Of a stretch of DNA of 64,000 nt, positions 37,887-49,565 are shown piece by piece (position 1 is the first letter of the stretch; each line of letters opens with the position of its first letter). Source of the stretch: Novosphingobium sp. KA1 (GTDB taxonomy: Bacteria; Pseudomonadota; Alphaproteobacteria; Sphingomonadales; Sphingomonadaceae). The notes beneath the pieces were generated by a model, which worked only from the letters and a program-made list of their open reading frames with translations, made no database searches and was not told the DNA's origin. The stretch is from assembly GCF_017309955.1 (NCBI RefSeq), contig NZ_CP021247.1, forward strand, positions 1,451,001-1,515,000, written 5' to 3'. Made by a program: the position numbers and the translations under genes.

Positions 37887-37909
37887 GCGGACGGGGTGGT
37901 TCCGTCCGC
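37887..37909 (-). terminator. hairpin downstream of the large acidic membrane protein gene
   Basis: A perfect 8-bp stem, gcggacgg at 37887-37894 and ccgtccgc at 37902-37909, 12 bases past the stop codon, followed on the minus strand by AAACGTTTT. The rest of 37656-37886 should contain the gltB promoter; no further feature is recognised. Confidence 0.6.
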
Positions 37910-37921
37910 CGGGCCTGGCTT

Positions 37922-40315
37922 TCAGTGCGAGCCGCTCATGCGCTGCAGCGTCGCGAGCGCTGCGCGCAGGGCCTTTTCGGTTTCGGCGGGGTCCGGGCGA
38001 CCGGGCGGGTCGAACAGGCGGGCACCAGGTTGCGCAGGAGCCATGAAGGCCGGTGCCGCGTCGATGTGGGTTGCGGTTGTTGCAGTGGCGGTTTCGTTCA
38101 CGGCTTCGGCCGGGCGCGGGCCCGGGTGACCGGCCCCGTTTTCGCCTTCGTTTTCGCTTTCATCGTCCAGGGCGATGAAACCCGGGCGTGGTTCGATGCG
38201 GCGCTGCATGCTCAGCAGCGAGGAGTAGCCTTCTTCGAGCACGTCTTCCTCGACGATGTCGGCGCCATCCTCGGCAAAGTCCTCGTCCTCGCCAAAGGCC
38301 AGCGCGGTGCCTTCCTCTTCATCCTCATCTTCGGCCGGGGCCGGGACAAAGTCATGGCCTGCGGCGAGGCCGGCCATCGGCCGCTCCTCGAGCGCGGAGG
38401 CAATTGCCGCTTCCACCGGCGTGGGAATGGCCGCTTCCACCGGCGTGGCGACCGGCTGCGGGGCAAGGGCAATGTGCCGCGGAGGGATGTAGCCGGGAAG
38501 AACGTCGTCCTCGTCCTGCTCGTCGAAGGAGGCGAGCCCGATCGGACGCAGCTTGGCCGGGATCGGCGTGATCCTTGCCGAGGGGAACAGCGGCGAGACA
38601 ACGCTACTGGCAGCATCGTCGGCAGCTTCGCCAAGGAGAGAGCCGCCGTCCGCAATCTCGGCGGCATAAGTTTCGAGTTCGGCTTCGGCTTCGCCGCCGG
38701 TCACGGCCTGCCAGCCCCCGACGCCGGCCGCTGCCTCGGGCGCGTCGCCGAGGGCAAAATCGTCTTCCAGCGGTTGCGCCGCCTCGATGCGGCCGGCCAG
38801 TACCTCGGTGCGTGCCGCAAGGCCCGGTCCGGAAAACGGTGTGCGGGCAAAGGGCGGCGGCGCGAAGGGGGCTGCTGCGGGGCTCTGGGGCAGGCCGCCG
38901 TCCAGCCCTGCATCGAGATTCGTGCCCAGGCCCATGGCGGCGCTGATCGCGGCCAGGCGCGCAACCGAAGGGCCGTAAGGGGGCGTGGGGTCCGAGGGCG
39001 CGTCATCAGGAGCGATGCCGTTGGCGGGCCTGCCGTCAGCGGCGCTGTCGGTAGCAGTCGGGACCTTCGGCGCCGTGATGCCTGCCAGGGGATCTGCGGC
39101 CAGGCCTTCGCGGTCGGCGGGCGGGGCGTCCGCAATGGCGGGAGCCACGACCGTCAGCGGTGCAGGCGGGGTCAGCGAGAGCTTGCGGCGCTGCTCCTCC
39201 ATCGCCAGTGCCAGGCGTTCGAGCAGTTCGACCTGACTGAGCGCGTCGAGCGGAGCCCTGGAGATGCGTTCTGCCGCGCTCGCCGTCAGGGTCTGGTCAG
39301 GCGTGGGCGTAGGCGTAGGCGTCGTCGAGGGTTCCGGCTCCGGCTCGGGAAACGCTGTGTCTTGCGGTTCCGCTTCGCGGGCGAGTGTGTCGTGCGGTGC
39401 GGTTTCGCTGTGAAGATAGGTTTCGAACAGCGGCGCTGCCGTCAGCGGCGCGGAGAGCGGCGTGAAATTGGCCTGATCGTCCCCGTCGTGGCCGCTGTCC
39501 GCCCAAGCCGCGGGAGAAAAGGCCGCGGGAGAGAAGGCCGTAGATGAGAAGGCTGGGGCAAGGGCCGCAGGTGTTTCGATCGCGTCCGTCTGGGAAGGCG
39601 CCGGTCCGGTCAGCGGTGCTTCCGCTTCTGGACCTTGGTCCCCAAGCGGCACGGTAGCGGCGTCGACTTGCGCGACGTCAGTGTCTTCAAGGTCAGGCAC
39701 GCGGGGAGCGGCCGGTTCTGCGGGGAGAGCCTGGTAGTCCGTATCGTCCGCGTCATCCTCGACCTGGGCAGGCAGCCCATCGAGATCGAACTCGGCCAGC
39801 TGCAGGATCTGCGGCGCGGTCATGTCGTTTGCCAGGCTGGCCGGCGTCGGCGCCGGTTCCGCTTCGCGCACGGTTTCGGGGCCCCGCCGACGCCCGGCCA
39901 ACGAGGCCAGGCGTCCAGGAACTGCAATGGGCGTCGCTGCAATGACTGGGGTGGCATCTTCAGTTTCGGCCGCCGTTTCCGTCGAAGTGTCGGCCAGGGC
40001 ATTGCCCTCACCGCTGCCGCGGCGCGCCAGCCTCAGGCCGATGACCACGCCGACCAGCGCGCCGAGGCCGGTCAGCGCCAGGGCGACCAGCAGCCGGGCG
40101 GTCACGCCCAGCGGAGGAGCGGCCATGGGAACGAGGGAGGACAGCCCGGTCGCGCCGACCAGCCGTTCGATCGTGGCGGGGCTCAGCACCATGCTGCCAA
40201 GCCCGAACAGCGCGGCCACCCAAAGCGCGGCAATCGCCGGAAACAGCGGGTGGCGCGTGATCGGCTGGTTTCCCGCGCCCTGTGACTTACGTTCTTGCTT
40301 CGCCACCTTGATCAT
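37922..40315 (-). CDS. large acidic, proline-rich membrane-anchored protein of unknown function
   Basis: 797 aa. Two hydrophobic spans near the N-terminus (FPAIAALWVAALFGLGSMVL and LGVTARLLVALALTGLGALVG), then about 690 residues of low-complexity sequence rich in Ala, Pro, Glu, Asp and Thr. It holds a tandem PTPVEAAI repeat (TPVEAAIPTPVEAAIAS), runs such as PTPTPTPD and a short helical C-terminus (EKALRAALATLQRM). No enzyme domain seen. The start is ATG at 40315; an upstream TTG is possible. It lies between gltB and the exosortase-type glycosyltransferase, same strand. Long disordered cytoplasmic or periplasmic scaffold is a guess. Confidence 0.6.
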   Translation of the reverse strand: MIKVAKQERKSQGAGNQPITRHPLFPAIAALWVAALFGLGSMVLSPATIERLVGATGLSSLVPMAAPPLGVTARLLVALALTGLGALVGVVIGLRLARRGSGEGNALADTSTETAAETEDATPVIAATPIAVPGRLASLAGRRRGPETVREAEPAPTPASLANDMTAPQILQLAEFDLDGLPAQVEDDADDTDYQALPAEPAAPRVPDLEDTDVAQVDAATVPLGDQGPEAEAPLTGPAPSQTDAIETPAALAPAFSSTAFSPAAFSPAAWADSGHDGDDQANFTPLSAPLTAAPLFETYLHSETAPHDTLAREAEPQDTAFPEPEPEPSTTPTPTPTPDQTLTASAAERISRAPLDALSQVELLERLALAMEEQRRKLSLTPPAPLTVVAPAIADAPPADREGLAADPLAGITAPKVPTATDSAADGRPANGIAPDDAPSDPTPPYGPSVARLAAISAAMGLGTNLDAGLDGGLPQSPAAAPFAPPPFARTPFSGPGLAARTEVLAGRIEAAQPLEDDFALGDAPEAAAGVGGWQAVTGGEAEAELETYAAEIADGGSLLGEAADDAASSVVSPLFPSARITPIPAKLRPIGLASFDEQDEDDVLPGYIPPRHIALAPQPVATPVEAAIPTPVEAAIASALEERPMAGLAAGHDFVPAPAEDEDEEEGTALAFGEDEDFAEDGADIVEEDVLEEGYSSLLSMQRRIEPRPGFIALDDESENEGENGAGHPGPRPAEAVNETATATTATHIDAAPAFMAPAQPGARLFDPPGRPDPAETEKALRAALATLQRMSGSH

Positions 40316-40345
40316 CCCGTGCAAATTCCGCTTTCGTCCCGTCGC

Positions 40346-41584
40346 TCAGGCAACGGCGAGCCCGCTTCGAGTCCTTTCGAGTGGCAGGATTTGGTAAACG
40401 TCTCGATAACGGGCGACATTGCAAGCCCAGTCGTGTCCGCTGCGGACATGATCGAGCCCGGCCTCGCGCAGGCGCTCCCAGTTCTCGGGCGCGGCCAGCA
40501 GGTCGGCCAGCGCCTGCGCGCAGGCGGCAGGATCGTCGGGCGGGAACAGGATGCCGGTCCTGTCGTGCTCGACCAGTTCGCGGTGGCCACCCACGGCGCT
40601 GGCCGCGACCAGTTTGCCCTGCGCCATGGCTTCGAGCGGTTTGAGCGGGGTGACAAGGTCGGTCAGGCGGCTTTGCTTGCGCGGATAGGCCATGACATCG
40701 CAGAGCGCGTAATAGCGCTCCACCTCGTTATGCGGTACGCGGCCGATGAAACGGATGGCATGGGCCGCCGGAGAGGCTTGGGCCTGGGCGCGCAAGTGTT
40801 CCTCGCGCGGGCCGCCGCCGACCATCAGCAGCCGCGCATCCGGCTGGCGGGCCAGCAGCAGGGGCATGGCGGCGATCAGGTCGTCCAGGCCTTCGTAATC
40901 GTAGAAGCTGCCGATGAAGCCGATCACCGGGCAGGCACGGCCGTCGACCTCGAAGCCAAGCTCGCGGGCGAGGCTTCCATCCCGCGCGGCAGGCGCGCCG
41001 AACAGCGAGAGGTCGACGCCGTTGGGCGCGACAGTGATCTTCCCGGCGGGCGTCCCGCGCGCGACGAGGTCGGCGCGCAGGCCCTCGCAGATCGTCACCA
41101 CCGCATCGGCTCTGGCGACTACCCGGTTTTCGAGCGCGCGGGTGAGCCGGTACTTGAGCGAGCCTTCGCTGCCGGTGCCGTTGCCGACCGCGGCATCTTC
41201 CCAGAACGCGCGGATCTCGTAGACGCAGCGGATGCCGTGGCGTTTCGCCACCCGCACGGCTGCCGCCCCGCACAAGGCGGGTGAATGCGCATGGATCACG
41301 TCCGGGCGCCAGATGCTGATCGCCGCTTCGATGCCCTGTTCCAGCACCCCGATCTCGCGCCATTCGCGCCAGAGCGGAAGGGTGCCTGCATCCCCGGTGC
41401 TGCGATGGAACAGCAGTCCATCGGCCTCTTCCAGATCCGCGCCCTTGGCGGTGTGGCGCAATCCGGTTACCCCTCGCACTTCCCAGCCCATGGCTTCCTG
41501 CGCCTTCAGGATCGCACGGGTGCGGAAGGTGTAGCCGCTGTGCAGCGGCAGCGAGTGGTCGAGGACGTGGAGAATCCTGGTCAT
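40346..41584 (-). CDS. GT4 glycosyltransferase, exosortase-A-system type
   Basis: 412 aa GT-B enzyme. N-terminus MTRILHVLDHSLPLHSGYTF matches the exosortase A system-associated glycosyltransferase subfamily (TIGR04063-like, Daro_2409 type). The C-terminal GT4 core has VAPNGVDLSLF, FIGSFYDYEGLDDLIAAMP and the nucleotide-sugar site with KPLEAMAQGKLVAASAVGGHRELVEHDRTGILF. It would extend an exopolysaccharide. Divergent from the O-ligase gene 311 bases away, whose family belongs to the same system. Confidence 0.85.
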   Translation of the reverse strand: MTRILHVLDHSLPLHSGYTFRTRAILKAQEAMGWEVRGVTGLRHTAKGADLEEADGLLFHRSTGDAGTLPLWREWREIGVLEQGIEAAISIWRPDVIHAHSPALCGAAAVRVAKRHGIRCVYEIRAFWEDAAVGNGTGSEGSLKYRLTRALENRVVARADAVVTICEGLRADLVARGTPAGKITVAPNGVDLSLFGAPAARDGSLARELGFEVDGRACPVIGFIGSFYDYEGLDDLIAAMPLLLARQPDARLLMVGGGPREEHLRAQAQASPAAHAIRFIGRVPHNEVERYYALCDVMAYPRKQSRLTDLVTPLKPLEAMAQGKLVAASAVGGHRELVEHDRTGILFPPDDPAACAQALADLLAAPENWERLREAGLDHVRSGHDWACNVARYRDVYQILPLERTRSGLAVA

Positions 41585-41650
41585 GCGCGGAATACCTAGC
41601 ACATAACGCTTAACGCCGCGTCAACCCGCTGATGATAGGGCACTGGGCCT

Positions 41651-41902
41651 ATGGTCGACATTTTTGCTCTTGTCCTGGCCCATGGCCTGCTGGCGCTGGC
41701 CGCCTGGCGGCTGTTGTTGCGGCCGGAACTCGACGAAGAGGGGGGTGACCAGCAGGCGGGGGATGCCGAAGGCCGGGCCGGTAACGCCCGGCGGCATTCT
41801 TCGCGTGGAGCCTCGCGCAAGGGCATGCAGTGGCCGCGATCGGATGGTGCAGCCGCTCAGGAAGGCGGGACCTGTCCTGCGGCAGGGGACGGGCATGCTT
41901 GA
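41651..41902 (+). CDS. small membrane protein upstream of the O-ligase
   Basis: 83 aa: a hydrophobic N-terminus (MVDIFALVLAHGLLALAAWRLL) followed by an acidic then polar tail. Its end overlaps the O-ligase start by eight bases, which suggests translational coupling, but its ribosome binding site is weak and the tail has no family signature. Could be spurious after the first 35 residues. Confidence 0.4.
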   Translation: MVDIFALVLAHGLLALAAWRLLLRPELDEEGGDQQAGDAEGRAGNARRHSSRGASRKGMQWPRSDGAAAQEGGTCPAAGDGHA

Positions 41903-43316
41903 TCTCGGCCTCACCGGCTTTCTTTTCATTTTCCTCGCCCTCGGCTTCCGGCGCCCGTTCCTCTGGGTGCTTTGCTATCTTTATGTCGACATCGTCTCGC
42001 CGCAGATCATTTCCTGGGGGATCCTGGCGCACCTGCCGGTCTCGCTGATGGCGTTCGGCGCGGCGTTCGGCGGCTGGCTGCTGTTCGACGACAAGCGCGA
42101 CATGCGCTTCACGCTGCGGCAGGGGCTGCTGCTGGCGCTGCTGGTCTACTGTGCGCTCACCACCTTCACCGCGGTCTATCCCGAGGCCGCGCAGGAGAAG
42201 TGGGCCTGGGTGTGGAAGGCGCTGGTCTTCGCGATCTTCCTGCCGCTCACCTTGCGCACGCGCCTGAGAATCGAGGCGGTGGCGCTGGTCATGGTCCTTG
42301 CGGCCAGCGCGCTGATCATCGACGGCGGCATCAAGACGGCGATGGGCGGTGGCGGTTACGGCGCGCTCAGGATCTTTGTCGAGAACAACACCGGGCTTTA
42401 CGAGGGGTCGATCCTGTCGAGCGTGGCGATCGCGATCATTCCGCTGATCCTCTGGCTGAGCCGCTACGGCACGATCTTTCCGCCCGACTGGCGGGTCAGG
42501 CTCTTCGCGGCGGCGCTGATCTTTGCCTGCGCGCTGATCCCGGTCGGCACCCAGGCGCGCACCGGACTGGTCTGTCTCGGCGTGCTATGCCTGTTCTACT
42601 TGCGCACCGCCCGGCACAAGCTGCTGATCGGTGCGGGCATGGCGCTGGCGGTGGTGGTGGCGGTACCGTTCCTGCCGCAGTCGTTCATGGCCCGCATGGG
42701 CACGATCGAGAACCACCAGTCCGACCAGTCCGCCGGCACGCGAATCGGCGTGTGGAAATGGACCTGGGACTATGTGAAGCACCATCCGGCGGGCGGTGGC
42801 TTCGTGGTCAACATCGCCAGCAAGGTCGAATACGATACGGTCGCGGCACATACGGTGGGCGCGACCACCACGGTCACCCGCACGCGGGTGGTAGAGCAGG
42901 GACGCGCCTTCCATTCGAGCTATTTCGAGATGCTGGGCGAACAGGGTTTCCCGGGTTTCTTCCTGTGGATCGCGCTGCAGCTTTCCGGCCTGGTGCAGAT
43001 GGAACTGATTCGCCGCCGCTGGAAGGATCGCACGGGGGAGGACGAGGCCTGGGCGGCGCCGCTGGCGGTGGCGCTGCAACTGGCGCAGATCGTCTATCTG
43101 ATCGGCTCGCTCTTCGTCGGCATCGCGTTCCAGCCGTTCATCCTGATGCTGGTCGGCCTGCAGTGCGGCCTGTGGAGCTATCTGCGGCGAATCGAAGAAT
43201 CGCGCGGACGGGCGCGGCGGCCGATGCCGCTTGTCCGGCCTGGCGAGGCGCGTCACGGCGGGGTGCCGATGAAAACCGGCCGGGAAGCCCCCGTTTCGGA
43301 GCCCCTGGCGCCGTAA
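41895..43316 (+). CDS. O-antigen ligase-like protein, exosortase-A-system type
   Basis: 473 aa with about 11-12 hydrophobic segments. The N-terminal FRRPFLWVLCYLYVDIVSPQ and the large periplasmic loop with QSAGTRIGVWKWTWDYVKHHPAGGG and FHSSYFEMLGEQGFPGFFLW match the WzyC/O-ligase family, and the N-terminus resembles the exosortase A-associated O-glycosylation ligase subfamily (TIGR03097-like). It would transfer or polymerise polyprenyl-linked sugar. AGGGG lies six bases before the ATG at 41895. Confidence 0.85.
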   Translation: MLDLGLTGFLFIFLALGFRRPFLWVLCYLYVDIVSPQIISWGILAHLPVSLMAFGAAFGGWLLFDDKRDMRFTLRQGLLLALLVYCALTTFTAVYPEAAQEKWAWVWKALVFAIFLPLTLRTRLRIEAVALVMVLAASALIIDGGIKTAMGGGGYGALRIFVENNTGLYEGSILSSVAIAIIPLILWLSRYGTIFPPDWRVRLFAAALIFACALIPVGTQARTGLVCLGVLCLFYLRTARHKLLIGAGMALAVVVAVPFLPQSFMARMGTIENHQSDQSAGTRIGVWKWTWDYVKHHPAGGGFVVNIASKVEYDTVAAHTVGATTTVTRTRVVEQGRAFHSSYFEMLGEQGFPGFFLWIALQLSGLVQMELIRRRWKDRTGEDEAWAAPLAVALQLAQIVYLIGSLFVGIAFQPFILMLVGLQCGLWSYLRRIEESRGRARRPMPLVRPGEARHGGVPMKTGREAPVSEPLAP

Positions 43317-43379
43317 TCCACGGCTTCGCCCCTAAAGGATTCTCGCTAGAGTCGATCCGCTTCGGCGCAAGGTTTGCCA

Positions 43380-43394
43380 TTAACGGCAAATTAA
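43380..43394 (+). promoter_or_regulatory. CtrA box upstream of ctrA
   Basis: TTAA (43380-43383), seven bases, TTAA (43391-43394) is the exact CtrA consensus half-site spacing (TTAA-N7-TTAA). A further TTAACC / GGTTAA inverted pair lies just downstream (about 43397-43422). The site is about 100 bases before the ctrA start, so autoregulation is likely. Confidence 0.8.
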
Positions 43395-43491
43395 CCTTTA
43401 ACCTTCATTGCTCATATGGTTAATACGCGGCAATGTCCGTTTAGGCCGGGTTTACGCCGACGGGCTGACGGGCAACTTAGGGGGGCATCCC

Positions 43492-44187
43492 ATGCGAGTG
43501 CTGTTGATCGAGGACGAACCCACCACCGCGCGGGCCATCGAACTCATGCTGACCGCCGAAGGCTTCAACGTCTATTCCACCGACCTGGGTGAAGAAGGCC
43601 TCGATCTCGGCAAGCTCTACGATTACGACATCATCCTGCTCGATCTCAATCTGCCCGACATGCACGGGTACGACGTGCTCAAGAAGCTGCGCGTTGCCAA
43701 GGTGCAGACGCCGGTGCTGATCCTCTCGGGCATTTCGGAGATGGATTCCAAGGTCCGCTCGTTCGGCTTCGGCGCGGACGACTATGTGACCAAGCCGTTC
43801 CACCGCGAAGAACTGATCGCGCGCATCCACGCCGTTGTCCGCCGCTCGAAGGGCCATTCGCAGTCGGTCATCCGCACCGGCAAGCTGGTGGTTAACCTCG
43901 ACGCCAAGACGGTCGAGGTCGACAGCGCCCGCGTGCACCTGACCGGCAAGGAATATGCGATGCTGGAGCTGCTCTCGCTGCGCAAGGGCACCACGCTGAC
44001 CAAGGAAATGTTCCTCAACCACCTTTATGGCGGCATGGACGAACCCGAACTCAAGATCATCGACGTCTTCATCTGCAAGCTGCGCAAGAAGCTGGCGCAT
44101 GCCTGCGGAGGCGCGAACTACATCGAGACCGTCTGGGGCCGCGGCTACGTGCTGCGCGACCCGGACGAGCTTCAGGACGTTGCCTGA
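43492..44187 (+). CDS. ctrA: cell-cycle response regulator CtrA
   Basis: 231 aa OmpR-type regulator. Receiver domain [20 protein letters not shown] with phospho-acceptor D51 (ILLDLNLPD), and a C-terminal winged helix [26 protein letters not shown]...[13 protein letters not shown]...[10 protein letters not shown], nearly invariant among CtrA orthologues. It controls division, motility and envelope genes in alphaproteobacteria. AGGGGGG lies six bases before the ATG at 43492. The longer frame upstream crosses the CtrA box region and is not coding. Confidence 0.96.
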   Translation: MRVLLIEDEPTTARAIELMLTAEGFNVYSTDLGEEGLDLGKLYDYDIILLDLNLPDMHGYDVLKKLRVAKVQTPVLILSGISEMDSKVRSFGFGADDYVTKPFHREELIARIHAVVRRSKGHSQSVIRTGKLVVNLDAKTVEVDSARVHLTGKEYAMLELLSLRKGTTLTKEMFLNHLYGGMDEPELKIIDVFICKLRKKLAHACGGANYIETVWGRGYVLRDPDELQDVA

Positions 44188-44240
44188 CCGGGCGCCGGAC
44201 GTCCGCACCTGTTTCTGCTTTCCCCAAGCATGAAGAATGG

Positions 44241-44270
44241 AACGGCCTGCCCCTCGGGGCGGGCCGTTTC
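44241..44270 (+). terminator. Rho-independent terminator of ctrA
   Basis: A 13-bp stem with one wobble (44241-44253 and 44256-44268, closing a ctcg tetraloop) followed by a short T-rich stretch (tcggttt). Confidence 0.75.
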
Positions 44271-44351
44271 GGTTTCCAAGGCCCCGAACGGCCACGGCGC
44301 CAGCGTTACCGGCGTTGACCTTGAAGCGCATCGGTGTCAGTGCGCCGCGCC

Positions 44352-45068
44352 ATGACGGCTCACAAATCCGGCGATCCGACCACGCTCAACCGCCTCTACG
44401 GCCGCGCCAAGGGCAAGCCCCTGCGCGCCGGCCAGCAGGCCCTGGTCGACAATCTGCTGCCGCGCATCGCGGTGCCCCTCGAAGGTCCGGTGACCTCGGC
44501 GCTGCTGTTTGGCGACGAGCGGCCGCTCCATTTCGAGATCGGCTTCGGCGGCGGCGAGCATATGGCAGAGCGCGCCGACATGCTGCCCGACCATGGCTTC
44601 ATCGGTGCCGAGCCGTTCATCAACGGTGTCGCCCAGGCGCTGACCCATGTGGCCGGCGACAATGGTGCGCATCCGCCGATCGGCAACGTGCGTATCCACC
44701 ACGGCGATGCGCTGGAAGTGCTGTCCCGCATTCCCGACGGTTCGCTGTCGATGCTCTACCTGCTGCATCCCGACCCCTGGCCCAAGGCCCGCCATGCCAA
44801 GCGCCGCATGATGAACGACGGCCCGGTCGACATGTTCGCGGCCAAGCTGAAGCCCGGCGGCGAGTTTCGTTTCGGCACCGATCACGCCGTCTACGTGCGT
44901 CATGCGCTGATGGTCATGCAGCGCCATACCGACCAGTTCGAATGGCTCTGCGAGAAGCCGGGCGACTTCCAGGTGCGTCCCGGCGGCTGGCCGGAAACAC
45001 GCTACGCGGTCAAGGCGCGCACGGTCTACGGGCACGAGATCTGGTACTTCCGCTACCGCCGAAAATAG
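44352..45068 (+). CDS. trmB: tRNA (guanine-N7-)-methyltransferase
   Basis: 238 aa SAM-dependent enzyme that methylates G46 of tRNAs. LNRLYGRAKGKPLR near the start, the SAM-binding FEIGFGGGEHMAERA, the LHPDPWPKARHAKRRMM motif and FGTDHAVYVRHALMVM are intact. ATG 44352 fits the family; GTG codons at 44334 and 44340 are alternatives. The final codons (after WYFRYR) come from the integrated element: the tail ends CGA AAA TAG, while the displaced original (CGC AAG TGA) lies at 59234-59242. The protein end is unchanged. Confidence 0.95.
   Translation: MTAHKSGDPTTLNRLYGRAKGKPLRAGQQALVDNLLPRIAVPLEGPVTSALLFGDERPLHFEIGFGGGEHMAERADMLPDHGFIGAEPFINGVAQALTHVAGDNGAHPPIGNVRIHHGDALEVLSRIPDGSLSMLYLLHPDPWPKARHAKRRMMNDGPVDMFAAKLKPGGEFRFGTDHAVYVRHALMVMQRHTDQFEWLCEKPGDFQVRPGGWPETRYAVKARTVYGHEIWYFRYRRK
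45040..45061 (+). repeat. attL of the genomic island (22-bp direct repeat in trmB)
   Basis: A 22-bp sequence beginning tctggtacttccgctacc inside the 3' end of trmB. The identical 22 bases occur at 59214-59235. The two copies bracket 14.15 kb. Confidence 0.9.
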
Positions 45069-45153
45069 CACGCGGGTTTACGCCAGAAAACGCCGGATTT
45101 TCGCCACTCTGCCTACGCCACCCTACCTTGTTGTAACCCCCTTTTTTCCGTAT

Positions 45154-45175
45154 GGTGATTACCCGGTGATTACCC
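45154..45175 (+). repeat. tandem 11-bp repeats near the island left end
   Basis: ggtgattaccc occurs twice in direct tandem (45154-45164 and 45165-45175), 24 bases before the integrase start. A related pair is near the right end (59117-59137). Position and pairing fit integrase arm-type or excisionase sites. Confidence 0.6.
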
Positions 45176-45198
45176 GAAGAGGGTCATGAGGTATTGCT

Positions 45199-45468
45199 AT
45201 GGCAACGGGAAAGGTGACGAAGCGGAGCGTCGATGCCCTGCAGGAGGCATCGATCGCAGGCTTCCTTTGGGATGATGACCTGAAGGGTTTCGGCGTTCGG
45301 ATTCTATCCTCCAGCGCGGCGTCCTACATCATTCAGTATCGGATGGGCGGCCGGGAAGCGCGCACCCGCCGCTACACGATTGGCAGCCACGGTTCCCCAT
45401 GGACGCCGATGACAGCGCGTACCGAGGCGGCACGCTTATTGATGCTGGTTGCGCAAGGGACCGACTGA
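45199..45468 (+). pseudogene. tyrosine integrase, N-terminal fragment
   Basis: 89 codons of a phage/island integrase: MATGKVTKRSVDAL...FLWDDDLKGFGVRI...YIIQYRMGGREARTRRYTIG, the DUF4102-like arm-binding N-terminal domain. The catalytic domain (R-H-R-Y) is gone. The stop TGA belongs to the terminal repeat of the adjacent IS3 element. Its position next to attL fits the island's own integrase. Confidence 0.88.
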
Positions 45469-45499
45469 TCGGCCCCCACCGAGTGGTCCGGGTTATTTG

Positions 45500-46417
45500 T
45501 TAGTGTAAGATTGCCTCCGGCGCCATGGCCGGCCGCAGGTGGAGCGAAGCGGAACCGGAGGGCGGCCATGGCGGCGTCGCTGCTTCCGGGGCCGGCGGCC
45601 GGTAGCCCAGCGAGCTGTGCGGCCTGACAGTGTTGTAGTGCCGCCGCCAAGCCTCGATCAGGATCTTAGCCTCGGCCAGGGTGTAGAAGATCTCACCGTT
45701 GAGTAGCTCGTCACGCATCGAGCCGTTGAAGGACTCGCAGTAGCCATTTTCCCACGGGCTGCCGGGGGTGATGTAGAGCGTCTTCACACCGATCCTGCCC
45801 AGCCATTCTTGCACGGCATTGGCGATAAATTCGGGGCCATTGTCCGACCGTATATGCGCAGGCGGCCCACGCGTGACGAACAGATCGGCCAGCGCCGCCA
45901 GCACATCCTCGCTCCTGAGCCGTCGCGCGACCGGCAAGGCCAGGCACTCCCGACTGGCCTCGTCGATGATCGACAAGATGCGGAACTTGCGACCATCATG
46001 CGTGCGGCCCTCGACGAAGTCGTAGGACCACACGTGCCCCGGATATTCGGGCCGCAGCCGGATGCACGATCCGTCATGGAGCCAGAGCCTTCCGCGCTTC
46101 GGCTGCTTTTGCGGCACCTTGAGCCCCTCGCGGCGCCAGATGCGCTCGACCCGCTTACGGTTCACATGCCACCCCGCATCGCGCAGCAGGGCGGTCACCC
46201 GGCGATAGCCGTAACGACCATATTGCCGGGCGAGAGCGATGATGTCCTCCGTCAGTGCGGCTTCGTCATCCGCCCCGCGTGGCGCCTTGCGCTGCGTCGA
46301 TCGATGTTGCCCGAGCACACGGCACACCCGCCGCTCGGAGACAGCCATGATCCCTCGGATGTGATCGACACAGCGGCGGCGTCTGGCGGGGCTCAATAGT
46401 TTCCCCGCGCCGCCTCC
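45500..46417 (-). pseudogene. IS3-family transposase orfB (separated from orfA)
   Basis: Catalytic DDE domain of an IS3 transposase: YGYRRVTALLRDAGWHVNRKRVERIWR, then VWSYDFVEGRTHDGRKF (first D), HIRSDNGPEFIANAVQEWL (second D), SPWENGYCESFNGSMRDELLN (E) and HYNTVRPHSSLGYRPP. The coding sequence is complete from the IRRE-type helical domain on, but its upstream partner is 2.6 kb away beyond the IS21-family insertion, so the frameshift fusion cannot be made. Confidence 0.85.
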
Positions 46418-46505
46418 TGCAGGTGTAGCGCGACAAACAGGATGAGGATTGCGCGTCAATCAGGATGAGAATGTGATTGTCGCGGCGCGTCATTCAGTGC
46501 CGATT

Positions 46506-48931
<2,426 letters not shown>

Positions 48932-49047
48932 TCAAAACGCGCCTCCTGCGTTCCGGCATCGGCTACGGGCTACGCCCTTCGCCAATCCCGGAACGCAGGA
49001 TTCTCATCTTGTTTGTCGCGCTTTCTCACCCTGAATGTCGCGCGACA

Positions 49048-49298
49048 TGCAGAATCATTTTATCGAGCGTCAGATCCGACACCGCCTGCCGCAGCCGGGC
49101 GTTCTCTCGCTCGAGATCCTTCATCCGCCGTGCCTGATCCATCTTCAGCCCGCCGTACTCCTTGCGCCAGCGGTAATAGCTCTGTTCGGTGACGCCGATC
49201 CGCCGGCAGGCGTCGGCCACCGTCCCGCCCTGCGCCAACACGATCTCCGCCTCACGCAGCTTGCCGATGATCTCCTCCGGCTTGTGCTTCCGAGCCAT
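49048..49298 (-). pseudogene. IS3-family orfA, 3' end cut by the IS21-family element
   Basis: MARKHKPEEIIGKLREAEIV, helix-turn-helix VADACRRIGVTEQSYYRWRKEYGG and the leucine-zipper-like LERENARLRQAVSDLTLDKMIL are normal for orfA. After MIL the frame runs into the IS21 end. The lost tail (QEAARGNY, stop) is on the other side of the insertion at about 46420-46395. Confidence 0.88.
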
Positions 49299-49358
49299 TC
49301 CATTCCTCCTTCGTGGTCAAGACTACGATAGTCGATGGGCCACTCAGAAGGGGGCAGA

Positions 49359-49565
49359 TCAGTTAATGGCGAGCGGCACGATGTGCTCCTCGTGGAGCGC
49401 TCCCCCTTCGCTTGTGTAGGTGGTGACACCGCAGTAAATGCAGAGTCCAGCCGGCGCGCACCGATGTTCCGGGCGCCTCGGGAGCGGGTCGAAGGTTACC
49501 CAGCTCTCGGTCTCGCGATCCCATCGCGAAATGCCTTCCGGACCAAATCGTTCGTCGCTTGCCAT
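49359..49565 (-). pseudogene. HNH-type protein, N-terminal fragment
   Basis: 68 codons with CIYCGVTTYTSE and EEHIVPLAIN: the CxxC knuckle and the EHIVPLA start of an HNH/HNHc domain. The second knuckle and the catalytic end are missing; the stop codon is supplied by the IS3 terminal repeat. Its start lies 85 bases after the HEPN gene in the same direction, so it was probably the last gene of the same operon. Confidence 0.7.

Noticed and set aside
45040..45061. A tRNA gene as the integration target.
   Set aside because: No tRNA fold is present at either att copy; the repeat lies in the trmB coding sequence.
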